Of a DNA stretch of 64,000 bases, positions 24,260-37,111 are shown piece after piece. Every line of letters begins with the position of its first letter. Position 1 is the first letter of the stretch. Source of the stretch: Diphasiastrum complanatum (lineage: Eukaryota > Streptophyta > Lycopodiopsida > Lycopodiales > Lycopodiaceae); NCBI GenBank assembly GCA_029204225.1, contig CM055099.1, positions 40,211,192 to 40,275,191 of the forward strand. Reading direction: 5' to 3'. A model generated the notes under the pieces. That model was given only the letters and a program-made list of their open reading frames with translations. It ran no database searches and was not told the origin of the DNA. Both the position numbers and the translations under genes were made by a program.

Positions 24260-26530
24260 TTGTATGAATGGTTTTGCTGGCATATAAAGTTGGGTACTAT
24301 ACATGTCATTTAAGCCAAACAATATTCGAGTACATGAGAGCTTTGGTAAAATGCTGCGGTGGCAGCCGCCTCTCGAATCTTTCTTCGTCAGATTCGTCGC
24401 TCGAATGGGAGGTGACTCAAAAATCTTCATTTTTGTGTTCGTTCTCTGCTCCCTCTGTCATTGGCGGTAGGTCATAGTATTGTCTCTCCAGAACTTCGTA
24501 GCTGATAGGATCATCATTGGCCATTGTCCTGCTCTCATCGAATCTGACATCTCTCACTGTTTTCACAGTGTTCGTGTCTGGCATGTAGAATCTGTAGTAT
24601 GACGAATTGTTGTCATAACCTACCAGAAATCCCTACTCGGCTTTCTCATCAAGCTTATTTCGAACCTTATCAAGAATATGTGCATAAGCTGCACAACCAA
24701 AGATTCTGACGTGAGACAGATTGGGCTTTCTACCCCACCATAGCTCATGTGATGTCATGTGACTGTTCTATTATGGATGTATGCGGTTGTAGCCACTACT
24801 TCAGCCCCCAGTGCCCTTGGAGCTTTTGAGTAGGCCATCATGCATCTGGCTGCTTCCATCAGGGTCCTGTTCTTTCATTCAGCAACACCATTGTGCTGCG
24901 GTGTGTAGGCTGTAGTTTTTCTGTGAATGATGCTACGATCATTGCAGAAGTCAGTGAAGCGATTTGAGATGTATTCGCCACCTCGATCTGTTTTGATCTG
25001 CTTCACTTTGCTGCCTATACAACTCTCAGCCCAATTCACATATTCTGTGAACTTATCAAGTGCTTCAAATTTATTCTTAATAAAATACACTCTGACAAAT
25101 TTGCTATAATCATCAATGAAGGTTATATAATATTTTGAACCTCCTACTGAGATCACGTTGAATGGTCCATAGATGTCAAAATGCACTAGCTTCAGAATCT
25201 TAGTCGTTCTGTAGGAGTCTTTGATGAATGGTGTGCGTGACATCTTGCCCTTCAAACATGCATCACAGGTGGTCGAACTGGTTGCATTCGAGATGCTGAC
25301 CCCTTTTATTGCTCCATGATGGCTTGCTTGGTAAAGTGCCATTGAGTTCATGTGGCAAAGTCTCCTGTGCCACAGAGTGTCTGGCTGGTCATCATGAGTT
25401 TGATGCACCTGATCTGTAGGTAGGCGTACCTTCAGATGATATAGGTTTTCTTTCCTTATGCCTTGAGCGATCAAAATAATGGTACTGGCATCAATCATAT
25501 TGCATGCTTCGTCATAAAACGTCACACGCATCCCTGCATCTGCTATTCTTGCCACAGAGAGCAAGTATTGTTGCAGAGTAGGCACGAACAGAACATCTTC
25601 GAGTCGTCTGTCTCTGCCGTTGGTGTTGAGCCATAGTGAACCAATACCGTTCACTTGATGTCTAGATCCATCTCCAAGAACTATGAATCTTGAGGGATCT
25701 GCACTTCTGAAATCAGACATTATTCGTCTTGATGTCACGAAGTGTGAGGTGGCTTCTGAGTCTAGAATCACCTCATGTGTGTCAGATGTTGATGTTGCAC
25801 ACACGTCTTCACATATATAGGCGGTCGAACAGTTTCTGTTCGTTCTTTCTTCGCCCATTTTCGAGCTCTCGGGCTCCTCGACATAGGATGAACTATTGTT
25901 GTTCTCTTGTTTGTTTTGTGTTGATTTGTTTCTCAGGTTCTGGCGGCAATCCATGGCTGCGTGACCCTTATTATGGCAATGGATACACTCAATCTTGGGA
26001 TTGAGCCAGCATGTATCTATTGTATGCCCATCTCTTCTGCATCTCATGCAAGTTTTCTTGTCTGCACCTTGTTGTTTCGACCTCTCTTTGCACTTCCAGT
26101 TGCCTTTGCTGGTTCTCTCTGCTTGCTGATCACGATCCTGACTCTGATTCGGCTCCCTCTTAGGCTTGAATTGCTTCTTGAATTTTTTTTTGTTGCCGTA
26201 CAGGGCCTGGTCAGAACCATATTTGTGATCAAGATGTTCTCTGGCCTCGACTTCCTCTCGAATCTCGACAATCGCCTTTTCGAGGTTCACGGCAAGATCT
26301 TTCACGAGCAGGGTTCTTGTCGTCTGGAATGATCTGGGTAAGGCTCTCAACAGGTACGTGAGCTGCTTCTCAGCTGACACTGCATTCTCTGCTCCAGAGT
26401 TATGTAGTGATAGAAACAGATCCTTCATTTTTTTCATGAAAGAGGTGAGGTCTTTTCCATCCCACTGTAGATTGGTCAGCTGATCTTCCAGCATCATGAT
26501 TTGACTTCTTTGTGAAGAATAAAAATCCAT
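24260..26530 (-). pseudogene. Ty1-copia gag-protease-integrase, RT missing
   Basis: The longest uninterrupted retroelement frame here (551 codons, 24875-26530). It starts within gag, then two CCHC zinc knuckles, CMRCRRDGHTIDTC and CIHCHNKGHAAMDC (about residues 160-200). The protease box reads LDSEAT instead of LDSGAT, so the active-site glycine is lost. GAG-pre-integrase has LWHRRLCHMN. Integrase shows LVHFDIYGPF, FIDDYSKF, KTDRGGEYIS and ends at HNGVAE. After a frameshift near 24875 the integrase C-terminal part continues (VRIFGCAAYAHI, near 24690) with further stops, down to about 24260. RT and RNase H are absent. The 5' end of gag and its LTR are cut off by the LTR-like sequence beginning near 26531. 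Confidence 0.94.
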
Positions 26531-27284
26531 CCAACTTGTCTATAGGGGTTGATGAGGAAAATCATCTTGCTTGTGTAGCTACAAGTTGTAAATATCATTT
26601 TCTAGTATGTACAAACTCGAACTACATGACATGCATAGTGTCTAGATGGTCATATTCACTTTGTTCCATTGTATATATCAAAGGTACGTGAATTGAGCAC
26701 ATGACCTTGTAGATCTAGGCGAGTTTGAGTTAGGTAGATCTAGATTTGATGACATGCATAAAACTAGATGACATGCAAAATTAGTTAGAGTGCATGCATG
26801 CAACATGCAAGTCAGTACACATGTTCTACACATGTCCAAGTCATCTAGGGAAGTTACATGCAAGTACTATTTGACACATGCATGTAGATTTGTAGGTTCA
26901 TAGTTGAGAAATTGACATTTGGCAAAGTAGGTAGGAGTTAGGTGCAAATTCAGCATGCAAGATGTTAGGTGTCAATATGGTAATAGTTTATACTTGATTA
27001 GGTGTAGAGAATGCATTGAATGCAAAGAGTACCACGAATTTTGGCTCACCTATATATGCACATATCATTCTCATTCATATCTAATGATGAATCAAGCTTT
27101 GGTAATGTCATAATGTCAAAATTGGATCTCATACTATTTTGCTTGTTTTGATATTCTCTCTCTAACCCGAGTTCATACATTATTTTGGTTATGTATTCTC
27201 TCTATTTGTGAGGAATTAGTATTGCTTTGATCTGTAGCATTCTAGATTATGCTCTAGCCTCAGATCCATTGGTAGATTGCAGGA
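26531..27284 (+). repeat. LTR-like sequence, truncated
   Basis: Non-coding. It has phrases shared with the LTR at 27285-28023: GACATGCAT repeats, CACCTATATATGCACATATC, ATGATGAATCAAGC, and a TCTCTCTAACCCGAG block. It is probably a related, older LTR cut by the next one. Precise ends are not visible. Confidence 0.5.
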
Positions 27285-28023
27285 CCATGCAAATATGTAG
27301 CTCATTAATGAAAAAATGCCAAGTTTGTCCTACATAGAACTCAAGCTACATGGTTATGTATTATCTAGTTTGATAAATGCAACTTGCATATAGTTTGTAG
27401 AAATAGAATTAGCATGATTATGCTTGTAGAAACTCGTGGCAACTCACATGCATTAATTGTAAGTGATCCATAGTGACATGCAAGGCATGCACAAAGTTTA
27501 ATGGACACATGCATGATGATTTGGACATTTCTAGTTAGAACTAGTACACTTGTAAAAAGTTGGTAGAATTTCATGCATGACAAGTGACAAATGTCACATA
27601 GACTCTAGATGTCACTTTAGATGTCATTTTGGAGTGGATAGATATGGTTCTACCTCGAGCTACCTCAATCTCCATAAATATGTGTAGCTCTCCACACAAT
27701 AATGATGAAGAACCAAAGTTTTGTAGCTATCTCATGCCATTTTGGATCTAAACAAATATTGCTTGCTATCTCTCTAGCTCTCTCTCTCTAACTCGTATTG
27801 AGGCTAATGCTCATACACTGAAATCTTGTATTTTTATTCATTCTCTGTTCATTGCTATTATATTCTGTTGATTAGCATGCTAGATTGTGGATTAGCCATT
27901 TCTTCTGAACTAGATTTTGTTGATCAATCTAGAATCAGGTTATAGTGCCAATCACAAAGCTTAATTAAGATCAGTCACTCTTGTGGACATTCCCCACACG
28001 TGTGAATTCTGGAAATTTTGTCA
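27285..28023 (+). repeat. Plus-strand copia LTR (5' truncated)
   Basis: 27285-27605 matches 34850-35166, inside the LTR that starts TGTTAAAATTG at 34796. The right end is fixed by ...GGAAATTTTGTCA followed directly by the primer-binding site at 28024. The block CCACACGTGTGAATTC lies about 30 bases before the end, as in the other LTRs of this group. The first hundred bases or so are missing. Short (TC) and CTAACTCG repeats lie near 27770. Confidence 0.75.
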
Positions 28024-28036
28024 TGGTATCAGAGCC
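28024..28036 (+). other. Primer-binding site, initiator tRNA-Met type
   Basis: TGGTATCAGAGCC immediately after the LTR end, the standard plant copia primer-binding site. Confidence 0.88.
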
Positions 28037-28813
28037 ACATTAAGCTTTGCATGCTAACAACTCTGATTGTACAAGAAACTGAGAGCTAAATCAAGCAAAA
28101 AAGTAGTTTTGCACTTTTTCTAACCTTTCTCTGAAGTGTATTTGGATCAAATCGGACTTGAACTGAATTTTTAGACCTGAATTGAGGAAGTACGGAATTC
28201 TAGAATTTCGCACGTGTGAAAATCAGAGTTTTCCAGTCCCTTTGTTCTCCTTACTTGTAGATCCAAAGATAGCAGTGTTATAGCTTGATGGAAAGCATTT
28301 GATCTGTACTTTCCATAGAAATCAAAATCAAATAATCTGATGTGTCTAGCAAGAGTTATAAGCTCTTAAAGAGGATAGGGATAGGTCCAAAATCCGAGTG
28401 ACAGCATTTTGATTTGATTCAATTATACTTTGTTCGGAATTCATTGTTTTGAGCATCCAACACAAGAAACTATAGATCAAGACTGAGTTTGAAGTATTTG
28501 AATACCCTTTGAGCATTCTGAGTGTCAATAGTGTTTTCTTTTGAAGCATTTCACACGTGCCAAAAGTAGAATTCAAACCAGCCAAAGTGTCTCAAACCAC
28601 TTTTTGTGTCTGATCTAGAAAACTTGTCTTGTGGAATATTTGAGATTCATCTCAAATATGGCTGCAAGTATTTCACATAGGAAGGTAGTTCAACCTTGAA
28701 AATACCTATAGTGAAGAGAGCAGCAACTCTAAGTCTGATAGGAACAAGCTCAAACATATCTCAATCCAATAACTAAGAAGTCTTTATTATAATGGCTTTT
28801 ACAAGTGTACTAG
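28037..28813 (+). repeat. Retroelement leader (5' untranslated internal region)
   Basis: Non-coding stretch after the primer-binding site. It is similar to the reverse complement of 60480-60849, the leader of another copia in the same position relative to its primer-binding site; shared phrases include AGCTTGATGGAAAGC and CGCACGTGTGAAAATC. The expected plus-strand gag does not follow; the sequence runs into the left arm of the palindrome on the opposite strand. Confidence 0.65.
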
Positions 28814-29151
28814 TTCTACCAACTTTTTACAAGTGTACTAGTTCTAACTAGAAATGTCCAAATCATCATGCATGTGTCCATTAAACTTTGTGCATGCCTT
28901 GCATGTCACTATGGATCACTTACAAATAATGCATGTGAGTTGCCACGAGTTTCTACAAGCATAATCATGCTAATTCTATGTCTACAAACTATATGCAAGT
29001 TGCATAATCAAACTAGATAATACATAATCTTGTAGCTCAAGTTCTATGTAGGCCAAACTTGGCATTTTTTCATTAATGAGCTACATACTTGCATGGCACA
29101 ACATTTGTACCAAGCCTAGAAATCAATATGGATTGTTTTTCAATTTTAACA
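28814..29151 (-). repeat. 3' LTR part of left-arm copia (minus strand)
   Basis: On the minus strand the LTR begins TGTTAAAATTG at 29151, right after a purine-rich tract (AGGAGGAG). It is cut at 28814, where identity with the right arm ends; beyond that a short local duplication (TACAAGTGTACTAGTTCTA) lies at about 28800-28850. Confidence 0.8.
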
Positions 29152-29168
29152 CTCCTCCTAAAAATGAT

Positions 29169-32100
29169 CTATATTGATTTGAACATGGATCTTGGTATAA
29201 CTCCAAGGTTGGCTCTATGCTTGTTGAAGGAACTTTTGCTCAAAGGTTTGGTGAGCATATCTGCAATGCAAGATGATGTGTCGATGTGCTCCAATTTGAT
29301 TTCACCTCCAATCAGCTTCTCTCTCACGAAGTGATGTGCAACTTCGATATGCTTGCTCCTTGCATGGAACATTGGGTTGTTGGCAAGGGCTTGAGCTGAA
29401 ATGTTGTCACACATGATCATAGGTATATTTTCTTCCATAATTATCTTTAGCTCCACTAGTAACCTCTTGATCCAAAGCACTTCTTTTGTTGTTGTAGTGA
29501 GCGCCTTGTACTCAGCTTCACATGATGAGAGTGATACAGTATCTTGCGTTTTGGAAAGCCAAGATATCAAGTTTCCTCCAAGATATATGAAATAAGCACT
29601 TGTAGATTTTTGATCTGCTCTATCACTTGCAAAATCCGAGTCAGAATAACCTAATAATAGAAAGATCTTCACTTTTATACAATAAACCAAAATCAAAAGT
29701 TGAAGATATATATCCGAAGCACTCTCTTGGCCTTTTTCCAATGAAAAACTGAAGGATTTTGCATAGTCTGGCTCAACTTATGAACACTAAAGCTTATGTC
29801 AGGTCTAGTTATTGTGAGCCAAATTAAGGAGCCTATAAGACTTCTAAAAAGTGTGATGTCCTCGAAGGATCTTTCATCACCTTTGTTAGAGTCCTTTACA
29901 TTTTGTTCCATAGGTGTTTCTATACTCTTACAATTCAACATATTGAACTTTTTTAACATTGAAAGAGCATACTTAGATTGACATACAAAAGCTTTATCTT
30001 TAAGAAAGTCAATCTCTAATCCTAGAATATAGTGAGTTTTTCCAAGATCTTTCATCTTGAACTCTTTTCCAAGTGCAATCTTGGTTTCCTCAACTAACTT
30101 GATACAACTTCTTGTCAAAATGATATCATCAACATAAATAAGAAGGATGACAATATCTTTATCACAAAACTTGACATATAAGGAAGGATCATAGTTACTA
30201 AGATTAAATCCTAGTGACTCAAGAAAGGTGTTAAGTCGAGAATACCATCACCTTGGAGCTTGCTTTAGTCCATATAAACTTTTGAAAAGCAAACAAACTT
30301 TTCCTTCATCATGGATGAACCCAATAGGTTGATCCATATAGATCTCTTCTTCTAGATAGCCATATAGAAATGCATTAGAGACATCTAGTTGAAGAATTTG
30401 CCAATTGAAAAAACAAGCAAGAGAAATTATGATTCTAATTGACACCATCTTTGCAACTGGGGAAAAGGTCTCCTCATAATCAAGTCCATATACTTGAGCA
30501 ATTCCTTTAGCACAGAGCCTAGCCTTGTACTTGCTGATTGTGACATCTTGATTATACTTGACTCAAAAAACCCATTTGCAACCAATGGTATGCTTGTTGG
30601 ATGGAAGATCCACAAGCTCCCATGTATTATTGGCCATCAAAGCATCATATTCTTCCTTCATGGCAAGGTACCATTCCTTTGAGTTGATAGCATCATATAC
30701 ATCCTTCGGCTCCTCATGAGAAATAAAATAGGCACAATAAGTGGAGTTGATTTCCACTTGCTTTCCTCTATCGTCATAGGTAAGCCTTCTAGGCTCGGAT
30801 CTTTCTCTTTGAGATCTCCTTGGTGAAAAAATTCGAGGTGACTCCTCCTCAAATCTCGGCCCCATTTCTCCATGATGATCTTCAAGGGTGATGATTGGAG
30901 TATCTTTGGGGAATCTTTGAACTCGGCCTTCTCAAGAATGTATTTTTGATCTTCATGGAATATCACATCTCTACTCTCAATTGTAGTTGAGGTATAGGGA
31001 ACATAGATCCTGTAAGCTTTCTTGTTGGATGCATATCCAACCATGATCCTTTTAACAGAATTAGGATCATCTCTTTTCCTTGTTTCCAAGGGCATATTAA
31101 CAAAGCAAGTACAACCAAAAACTCTACGGTGATCTACCTTAGGTTTTTGTTTTTAAACAAGACTTCAAAAGGTGTTTTTCCAGCAAGAGCATTGTGAGGT
31201 AATCTATTGCCCAAATAGTTTGCACAATTTATAGCTTCACCCCAATATTCAATAAGCAAAGAAGCTACTACTCGAATTGCTTTAGCACATTCACATAAAG
31301 ATCTGATTTTTCTCTCAGTTACTCCATTTTGGGAGGGAGAATAGGCACAAGAAAATTCTCTCTTTATTCCTTCACCTTCACAATAATTATGAAACTTGTT
31401 GGAGATATATTCACCTCCTCCATTGCATCTTAAAGCTTTAACTTTGCAAGAAAACTGTTTTTCTACATAAGCTTTGAAGATAAGGAAGTGATCAAAAACC
31501 ATAGCCTTTGAAGAAAGTAGATACAACCAAGTGTATCTAGTAAAGTCATCAATAAAGGTGACAAAACATGTTGCACCACCAATACTTTTAGAAGAGAAAA
31601 AATGTTCATCTGAATGTATGAGTTCCAATGGATAAGTAGTCTTTATAAAAGACTTCTGATATGGCTTTCTGTGTGACTTTTCAATGGCACAAGCCTCACA
31701 AGACTTGAAATCTTTAGAAAGAGATTTTGGAAGACCAAAAGCCTTCTCCTTCTTAACCATAGAAGACATAGATGTAAAGTTAGGATGTCCCAACCTTCTA
31801 TGCCACAGCTCCTCCTTAGATAACAAAGCAACTTCACAAAGGTTTGCATTCTCATAAGAATTCAACTTAAAAATTCCACCACATCTAGTTCCATCAGCAA
31901 GGATCTCATCTTTTCTCTTGATAAAACAAGTATTGGAGTTGAACTTTACATCACAACCATTATCAAGCAACTTTTCCACACTAATTAAGTTCTTTGTACG
32001 TTTTGGAATGAAAAGAACATTAGAAGTGCAAGAACTTTTGAAGAAGCAAGTTTCAATGGAATGTTGCCAATTCCTTCTATTGGACACTCATGATCATTAG

Positions 32101-32518
32101 TTGTGTAAATAGATCTCTTGAGTCCTTTGAAAGGTAAGATTGAGTCAAATGACTCCTTTGAACAGCACATATGTGAAGAGGCTCCACTGTCTATGTACCA
32201 AGCTCCATCTTTCGTGAAAGGTGATGAAGAAAAACTGGACACCATAAGTGATCCTTCTCCATCACTTGCAACAGTTGGTTTTTCGTCTTAAAGCAATTAG
32301 AGGCACAGTGCCCCTTTTTGCCACAGAAGAAGCACTTCACTTTCTTCTTCTTGGTTTTTGAGTTAGAGGGATGAGATGTTTCATCCTCTTCACCATCTTG
32401 ATCTCGATCTTTGGCTTTGTCTTTGTTGTATGCTTGAGAGAATTGGTTCTTACTCCTTCCTTTCTGCTTGCCTTTGACAAAGAGGGCTTTGTCACTTCCA
32501 CCATGTTCAAGCTTTAAG
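29169..32518 (-). pseudogene. Ty1-copia gag-pol remnant, left arm of palindrome
   Basis: Read from high to low coordinates: gag end with CCHC knuckle CFFCGKKGHCASNC (about 32285-32325); protease YIDSGASSHM (about 32185); GAG-pre-integrase ELWHRRLGHPNF; integrase with LIHSDEHF, FIDDFTRYTW, NGGGEYIS (the usual SDNGGEY is altered) and SQNGVTERK; then frameshift near 31134; linker SRRLTYDDRG; RT with WYLAMKEEYDALMANNTWEL, LDVSNAFLYG, SLYGLKQAPR followed by a stop before WYS; YVDDI near 30120-30135 intact; RNase H with YSDSDFASD, SSCEAEYKAL, CDNISAQAL, stop at 29169. Stops after KWVF (30563) and PR (30248) are shared with the right arm. It cannot be active. Confidence 0.95.
31439..32508. other. 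Spacer of the 2.6-kb palindrome
   Basis: 1070 bases between the two inverted arms. It holds only left-strand copia sequence (gag end, protease and most of integrase) and has no inverted partner, so the right arm lacks these domains. Confidence 0.85.
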
Positions 32519-34778
32519 ATGCAATGGAGGAGGTGAATATATCTCCAACAAGTTTCATAATTATTGTGAAGGTGAAGGAATAAAGAGAGAATTTTCTTGT
32601 GCCTATTCTCCCTCCCAAAATGGAGTAACTGAGAGAAAAATCAGATCTTTATGTGAATGTGCTAAAGCAATTCAAGTAGTAGCTTCTTTGCTTATTGAAT
32701 ATTGGGGTGAAGCTATAAATTGTGCAAACTATTTGGGCAATAGATTACCTCACAATGCTCTTGCTGGAAAAACACCTTTTGAAGTCTTGTTTAAAAACAA
32801 AAACCTAAGGTAGATCACCTTAGAGTTTTTGGTTGTACTTGCTTTGTTAATATGCCCTTGGAAACAAGGAAAATAGATGATCCTAATTCTGTTAAAAGGA
32901 TCATGGTTGGATATGCATCCAACAAGAAAGCTTACAGGATCTATGTTCCCTCTACCTCAACTACAATTGAGAGTAGAGATGTGATATTCCATGAAGATAA
33001 AAAATACATTCTTGAGAAGGCCGAGTTCAAAGATTCCCCAAAGATACTCCAATCATCACCCTTGAAGATCATCATGGAGAAATGGGGCCGAGATTTGAGG
33101 AGGAGTCACCTCGAATTTTTTCACCAAGGAGATCTCAAAGAGAAAGATCCGAGCCTAGAAGGCTTACCTATGACGATAGAGGAAAGCAAGTGGAAATCAA
33201 CTCCACTTATTGTGCCTATTTTATTTCTCATGAGGAGCCGAAGGATGTATATGATGCTATCAACTCAAAGGAATGGTACCTTGCCATGAAGGAAGAATAT
33301 GATGCTTTGATGGCCAATAATACATGGGAGCTTGTGGATCTTCCATCCAACAAGCATACCATTGGTTGCAAATGGGTTTTTTGAGTCAAGTATAATCAAG
33401 ATGTCACAATCAGCAAGTACAAGGCTAGGCTCTGTGCTAAAGGAATTGCTCAAGTATATGGACTTGATTATGAGGAGACCTTTTCCCCAGTTGCAAAGAT
33501 GGTGTCAATTAGAATCATAATTTCTCTTGCTTGTTTTTTCAATTGGCAAATTCTTCAACTAGATGTCTCTAATGCATTTCTATATGGCTATCTAGAAGAA
33601 GAGATCTATATGGATCAACCTATTGGGTTCATCCATGATGAAGGAAAAGTTTGTTTGCTTTTCAAAAGTTTATATGGACTAAAGCAAGCTCCAAGGTGAT
33701 GGTATTCTCGACTTAACACCTTTCTTGAGTCACTAGGATTTAATCTTAGTAACTATGATCCTTCCTTATATGTCAAGTTTTGTGATAAAGATATTGTCAT
33801 CCTTCTTATTTATGTTGATGATATCATTTTGACAAGAAGTTGTATCAAGTTAGTTGAGGAAACCAAGATTGCACTTGGAAAAGAGTTCAAGATGAAAGAT
33901 CTTGGAAAAACTCACTATATTCTAGGATTAGAGATTGACTTTCTTAAAGATAAAGCTTTTGTATGTCAATCTAAGTATGCTCTTTCAATGTTAAAAAAGT
34001 TCAATATGTTGAATTGTAAGAGTATAGAAACACCTATGGAACAAAATGTAAAGGACTCTAACAAAGGTGATGAAAGATCCTTCGAGGACATCACACTTTT
34101 TAGAAGTCTTATAGGCTCCTTAATTTGGCTCACAATAACTAGACCTGACATAAGCCTTAGTGTTCATAAGTTGAGCCAGACTATGCAAAATCCTTCAGTT
34201 TTTCATTGGAAAAAGGCCAAGAGAGTGCTTCGGATATATATCTTCAACTTTTGATTTTGGTTTATTGTATAAAAGTGAAGATCTTTCTATTATTAGGTTA
34301 TTCTGACTCGGATTTTGCAAGTGATAGAGCAGATCAAAAATCTACAAGTGCTTATTTCATATATCTTGGAGGAAACTTGATATCTTGGCTTTCCAAAACG
34401 CAAGATACTGTATCACTCTCTTCATGTGAAGCTGAGTACAAGGCGCTCACTACAACAACAAAAGAAGTGCTTTGGATCAAGAGGTTACTAGTGGAGCTAA
34501 AGATAATTATGGAAGAAAATATACCTATGATCATGTGTGACAACATTTCAGCTCAAGCCCTTGCCAACAACCCAATATTCCATGCAAGGAGCAAGCATAT
34601 CGAAGTTGCACATCACTTCGTGAGAGAGAAGCTGATTGGAGGTGAAATCAAATTGGAGCACATCGACACATCATCTTGCATTGCAGATATGCTCACCAAA
34701 CCTTTGAGCAAAAGTTCCTTCAACAAGCATAGAGCCAACCTTGGAGTTATACCAAGATCCATGTTCAAATCAATATAG
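32509..34778 (+). pseudogene. Ty1-copia integrase end, RT and RNase H, right arm of palindrome
   Basis: Nearly identical, inverted copy of 29169-31438: every matched pair of positions checked sums to 63947, so no net indel was found across the coding part. It starts within integrase (GGEYISNKF), then repeats linker, RT (YVDDI intact near 33811-33825) and RNase H, with the same stops after KWVF and after KQAPR. Only a handful of differences were seen, for example Arg/Ile, Tyr/Ser and Gln/Lys in the linker frame and Met/Ile in RNase H. Shared nonsense changes mean the duplication happened after the element had died. Confidence 0.95.
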
Positions 34779-34795
34779 ATCATTTTTAGGAGGAG

Positions 34796-35166
34796 TGTTA
34801 AAATTGAAAAACAATCCATATTGATTTCTAGGCTTGGTACAAATGTTGTGCCATGCAAGTATGTAGCTCATTAATGAAAAAATGCCAAGTTTGGCCTACA
34901 TAGAACTTGAGCTACAAGATTATGTATTATCTAGTTTGATTATGCAACTTGCATATAGTTTGTAGACATAGAATTAGCATGATTATGCTTGTAGAAACTC
35001 GTGGCAACTCACATGCATTATTTGTAAGTGATCCATAGTGACATGCAAGGCATGCACAAAGTTTAATGGACACATGCATGATGATTTGGACATTTCTAGT
35101 TAGAACTAGTACACTTGTAAAAAGTTGGTAGAATTTCATGCATGACAAGTGACAAATGTCACATAG
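34796..35166 (+). repeat. 3' LTR of right-arm copia, truncated
   Basis: LTR starts TGTTAAAATTG after AGGAGGAG. Inverted identity with the left arm stops at 35133, but direct similarity to 27570-27605 continues to about 35166, so this LTR is longer than its left-arm partner. Confidence 0.82.
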
Positions 35167-36495
35167 AGGCATCAGTTGTTATTCATGTCCGAAACAAGAT
35201 TCACTACTTTATCAACTTGAAAATAATATGTCCAATCTTCCCAAACATTCATTCGATAAATAGCAATACATCCTGCCCTTTTTAACGTAATTGTATCAGG
35301 GCAAATGCCATACTGATCAGTGCAAGAGCGAAAAGAATGCATTAAGTTCACATACACAAGATACAAGTAAGAAGCTGTCTTTTCAATACACCAAAGAAAA
35401 GAGTTGTGCCTTTGGCAATAGTGCTAGGTACTAGGGCAGACCTGTGCCATACTAGCCCCAAGGACATCCCATGCAAAGTTTTGAAGTCCTAGCAACTTCC
35501 CTGGCTTGGGCAAATCGTCAAAGTCAACTCTGCATAAATCCATAGCTTACTTACATAGGCTGCCCTTACGTTTTTCTTAAAAGATGAAACTTGTACAAAA
35601 GATAGAAAAAGCCCAATGCTTGCAAATCTAAAAGTATAACATGTAGCATCTATTTGAATCATAAGTTATCTTTTCTTTTAACAAAAAAACTTTTTATCAT
35701 AACTCTTGAAGTTCCATACATAAGCATGAATCGTATATCAGTGTAGAATGATACTACCTTCCATCCTGGTAACTTCACAAAGTCTTATACTGAATGCTAG
35801 ATGAGGTCATTTCCTGCGAGCTACCCATCTCCTTACTGCTTTACACAAACCCTGCTACAGTATTATAGATTTCAAGCCGAAGATAGATAGTTAACGGTTG
35901 TGCAATCTCCTTTTACGAGTATCATATTCTTACATTGGTGTTAAATTCAATTACACAGCCTCATAATCAAAAGCCAAAACTAACGCTTTAAAGGTGATAG
36001 AGTCATTCCTTTATGAACTTGTAGTTCAAATATCAGCACTTGTATAAAGCATCCAGTAGCTTATATTATCCATGTGTTTACAACTGATAAAATTATCAAA
36101 GCCTCGTAACACATACTATAGTTATGTCAATAGATTTAACCGTTTGCATGCAAGTAGAGTGAGCAAACATGCAAGCAATATACTTTTTGATGTCAAAACA
36201 TCTAACTGAGATCAATTAGAGCCATTATGGGCTGCAACACACAACCAATCAAGTGCAAAAATGGCACAAGCATCAACAACATTATTGTTTACTTCTGCTA
36301 CTTAGAAACAACAAGCATGAATGAGCAAGGCAAATCATTGATGAAATCAATTGAAGCATATGTACTTGAAAAATAATTGTGTTAGATTGATTGCAGTTCA
36401 CAAACAGGAGATAGCGTGGATTGGTAGTCAGATATGGGGCAAATCCATGCCATACCGATACTTAAAAAACCTATCGTAGGATAGGTACCATTATC
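35167..36495. repeat. Repeat-family sequence with hairpins, no gene
   Basis: No coding region seen. Hairpins of the conserved two-stem type occur, in reverse orientation, at 35293-35319, 35427-35458 and 36431-36462. These tie the stretch to the family at 7099-8241 and 44779-45655. Confidence 0.5.
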
Positions 36496-36499
36496 AAAT

Positions 36500-37060
36500 T
36501 TCTTGAGCATATTCATGTTTTTCAAGAGTCTACCAGCTACCACTCTTTTTTATTTTATTTTTAATACCAATCATGTCTTAAAAACAATAAAACAATACCT
36601 GCATATAGTTATACTCGGCCAAGTATTTTACCCTAACACTTGCATAGGATTAGGGCAAATCCATGCCGTACCAATCCCTACTAGTGTAGGAATCCCTCGC
36701 ACAAATCCATGTGCATTAAGGGCTCCTAGGTTATCAATACTTGTGTTATCGGGCTGTGTTATCGGGTTCGACCTTTATTAATAGGAAAATAACTTAAAAA
36801 TCATCGTGTGTATAGCTTTAGTTATCTAGGCATGTGTACATTGAAGAACAAGCAAAACTAGTAAAGTACTTTACTTTATCATGCTATAGGTATAAACAGA
36901 ACGTTTTCCTATTATTTGTCTTACCACCATTCATCTTTGTACACTACTCTTTGTGTATACACCATCATCGCATTGTAAACCGAATAAAGTTTTGCAACAC
37001 TAACCTGAATAGATGTTGCAAATGAATCCTGTGAGGAAGTCATATTTGTTACGAGAGACG
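36500..37060 (+). repeat. Left arm of an inverted repeat
   Basis: Matches the reverse complement of about 38280-38790 over most of its length (for example GTGTATACACCATCATC, the TAGTAAAGTA block and GGAAAACGT). It includes a conserved hairpin near 36646-36681. Divergence between arms is moderate, with small indels, so this inverted pair is older than the palindrome at 28814-35133. Confidence 0.75.
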
Positions 37061-37111
37061 TTTCTTTTAAAGAGTGATAATAAGCGAGTTCGATTCTAGT
37101 TTTTTTCCCAT

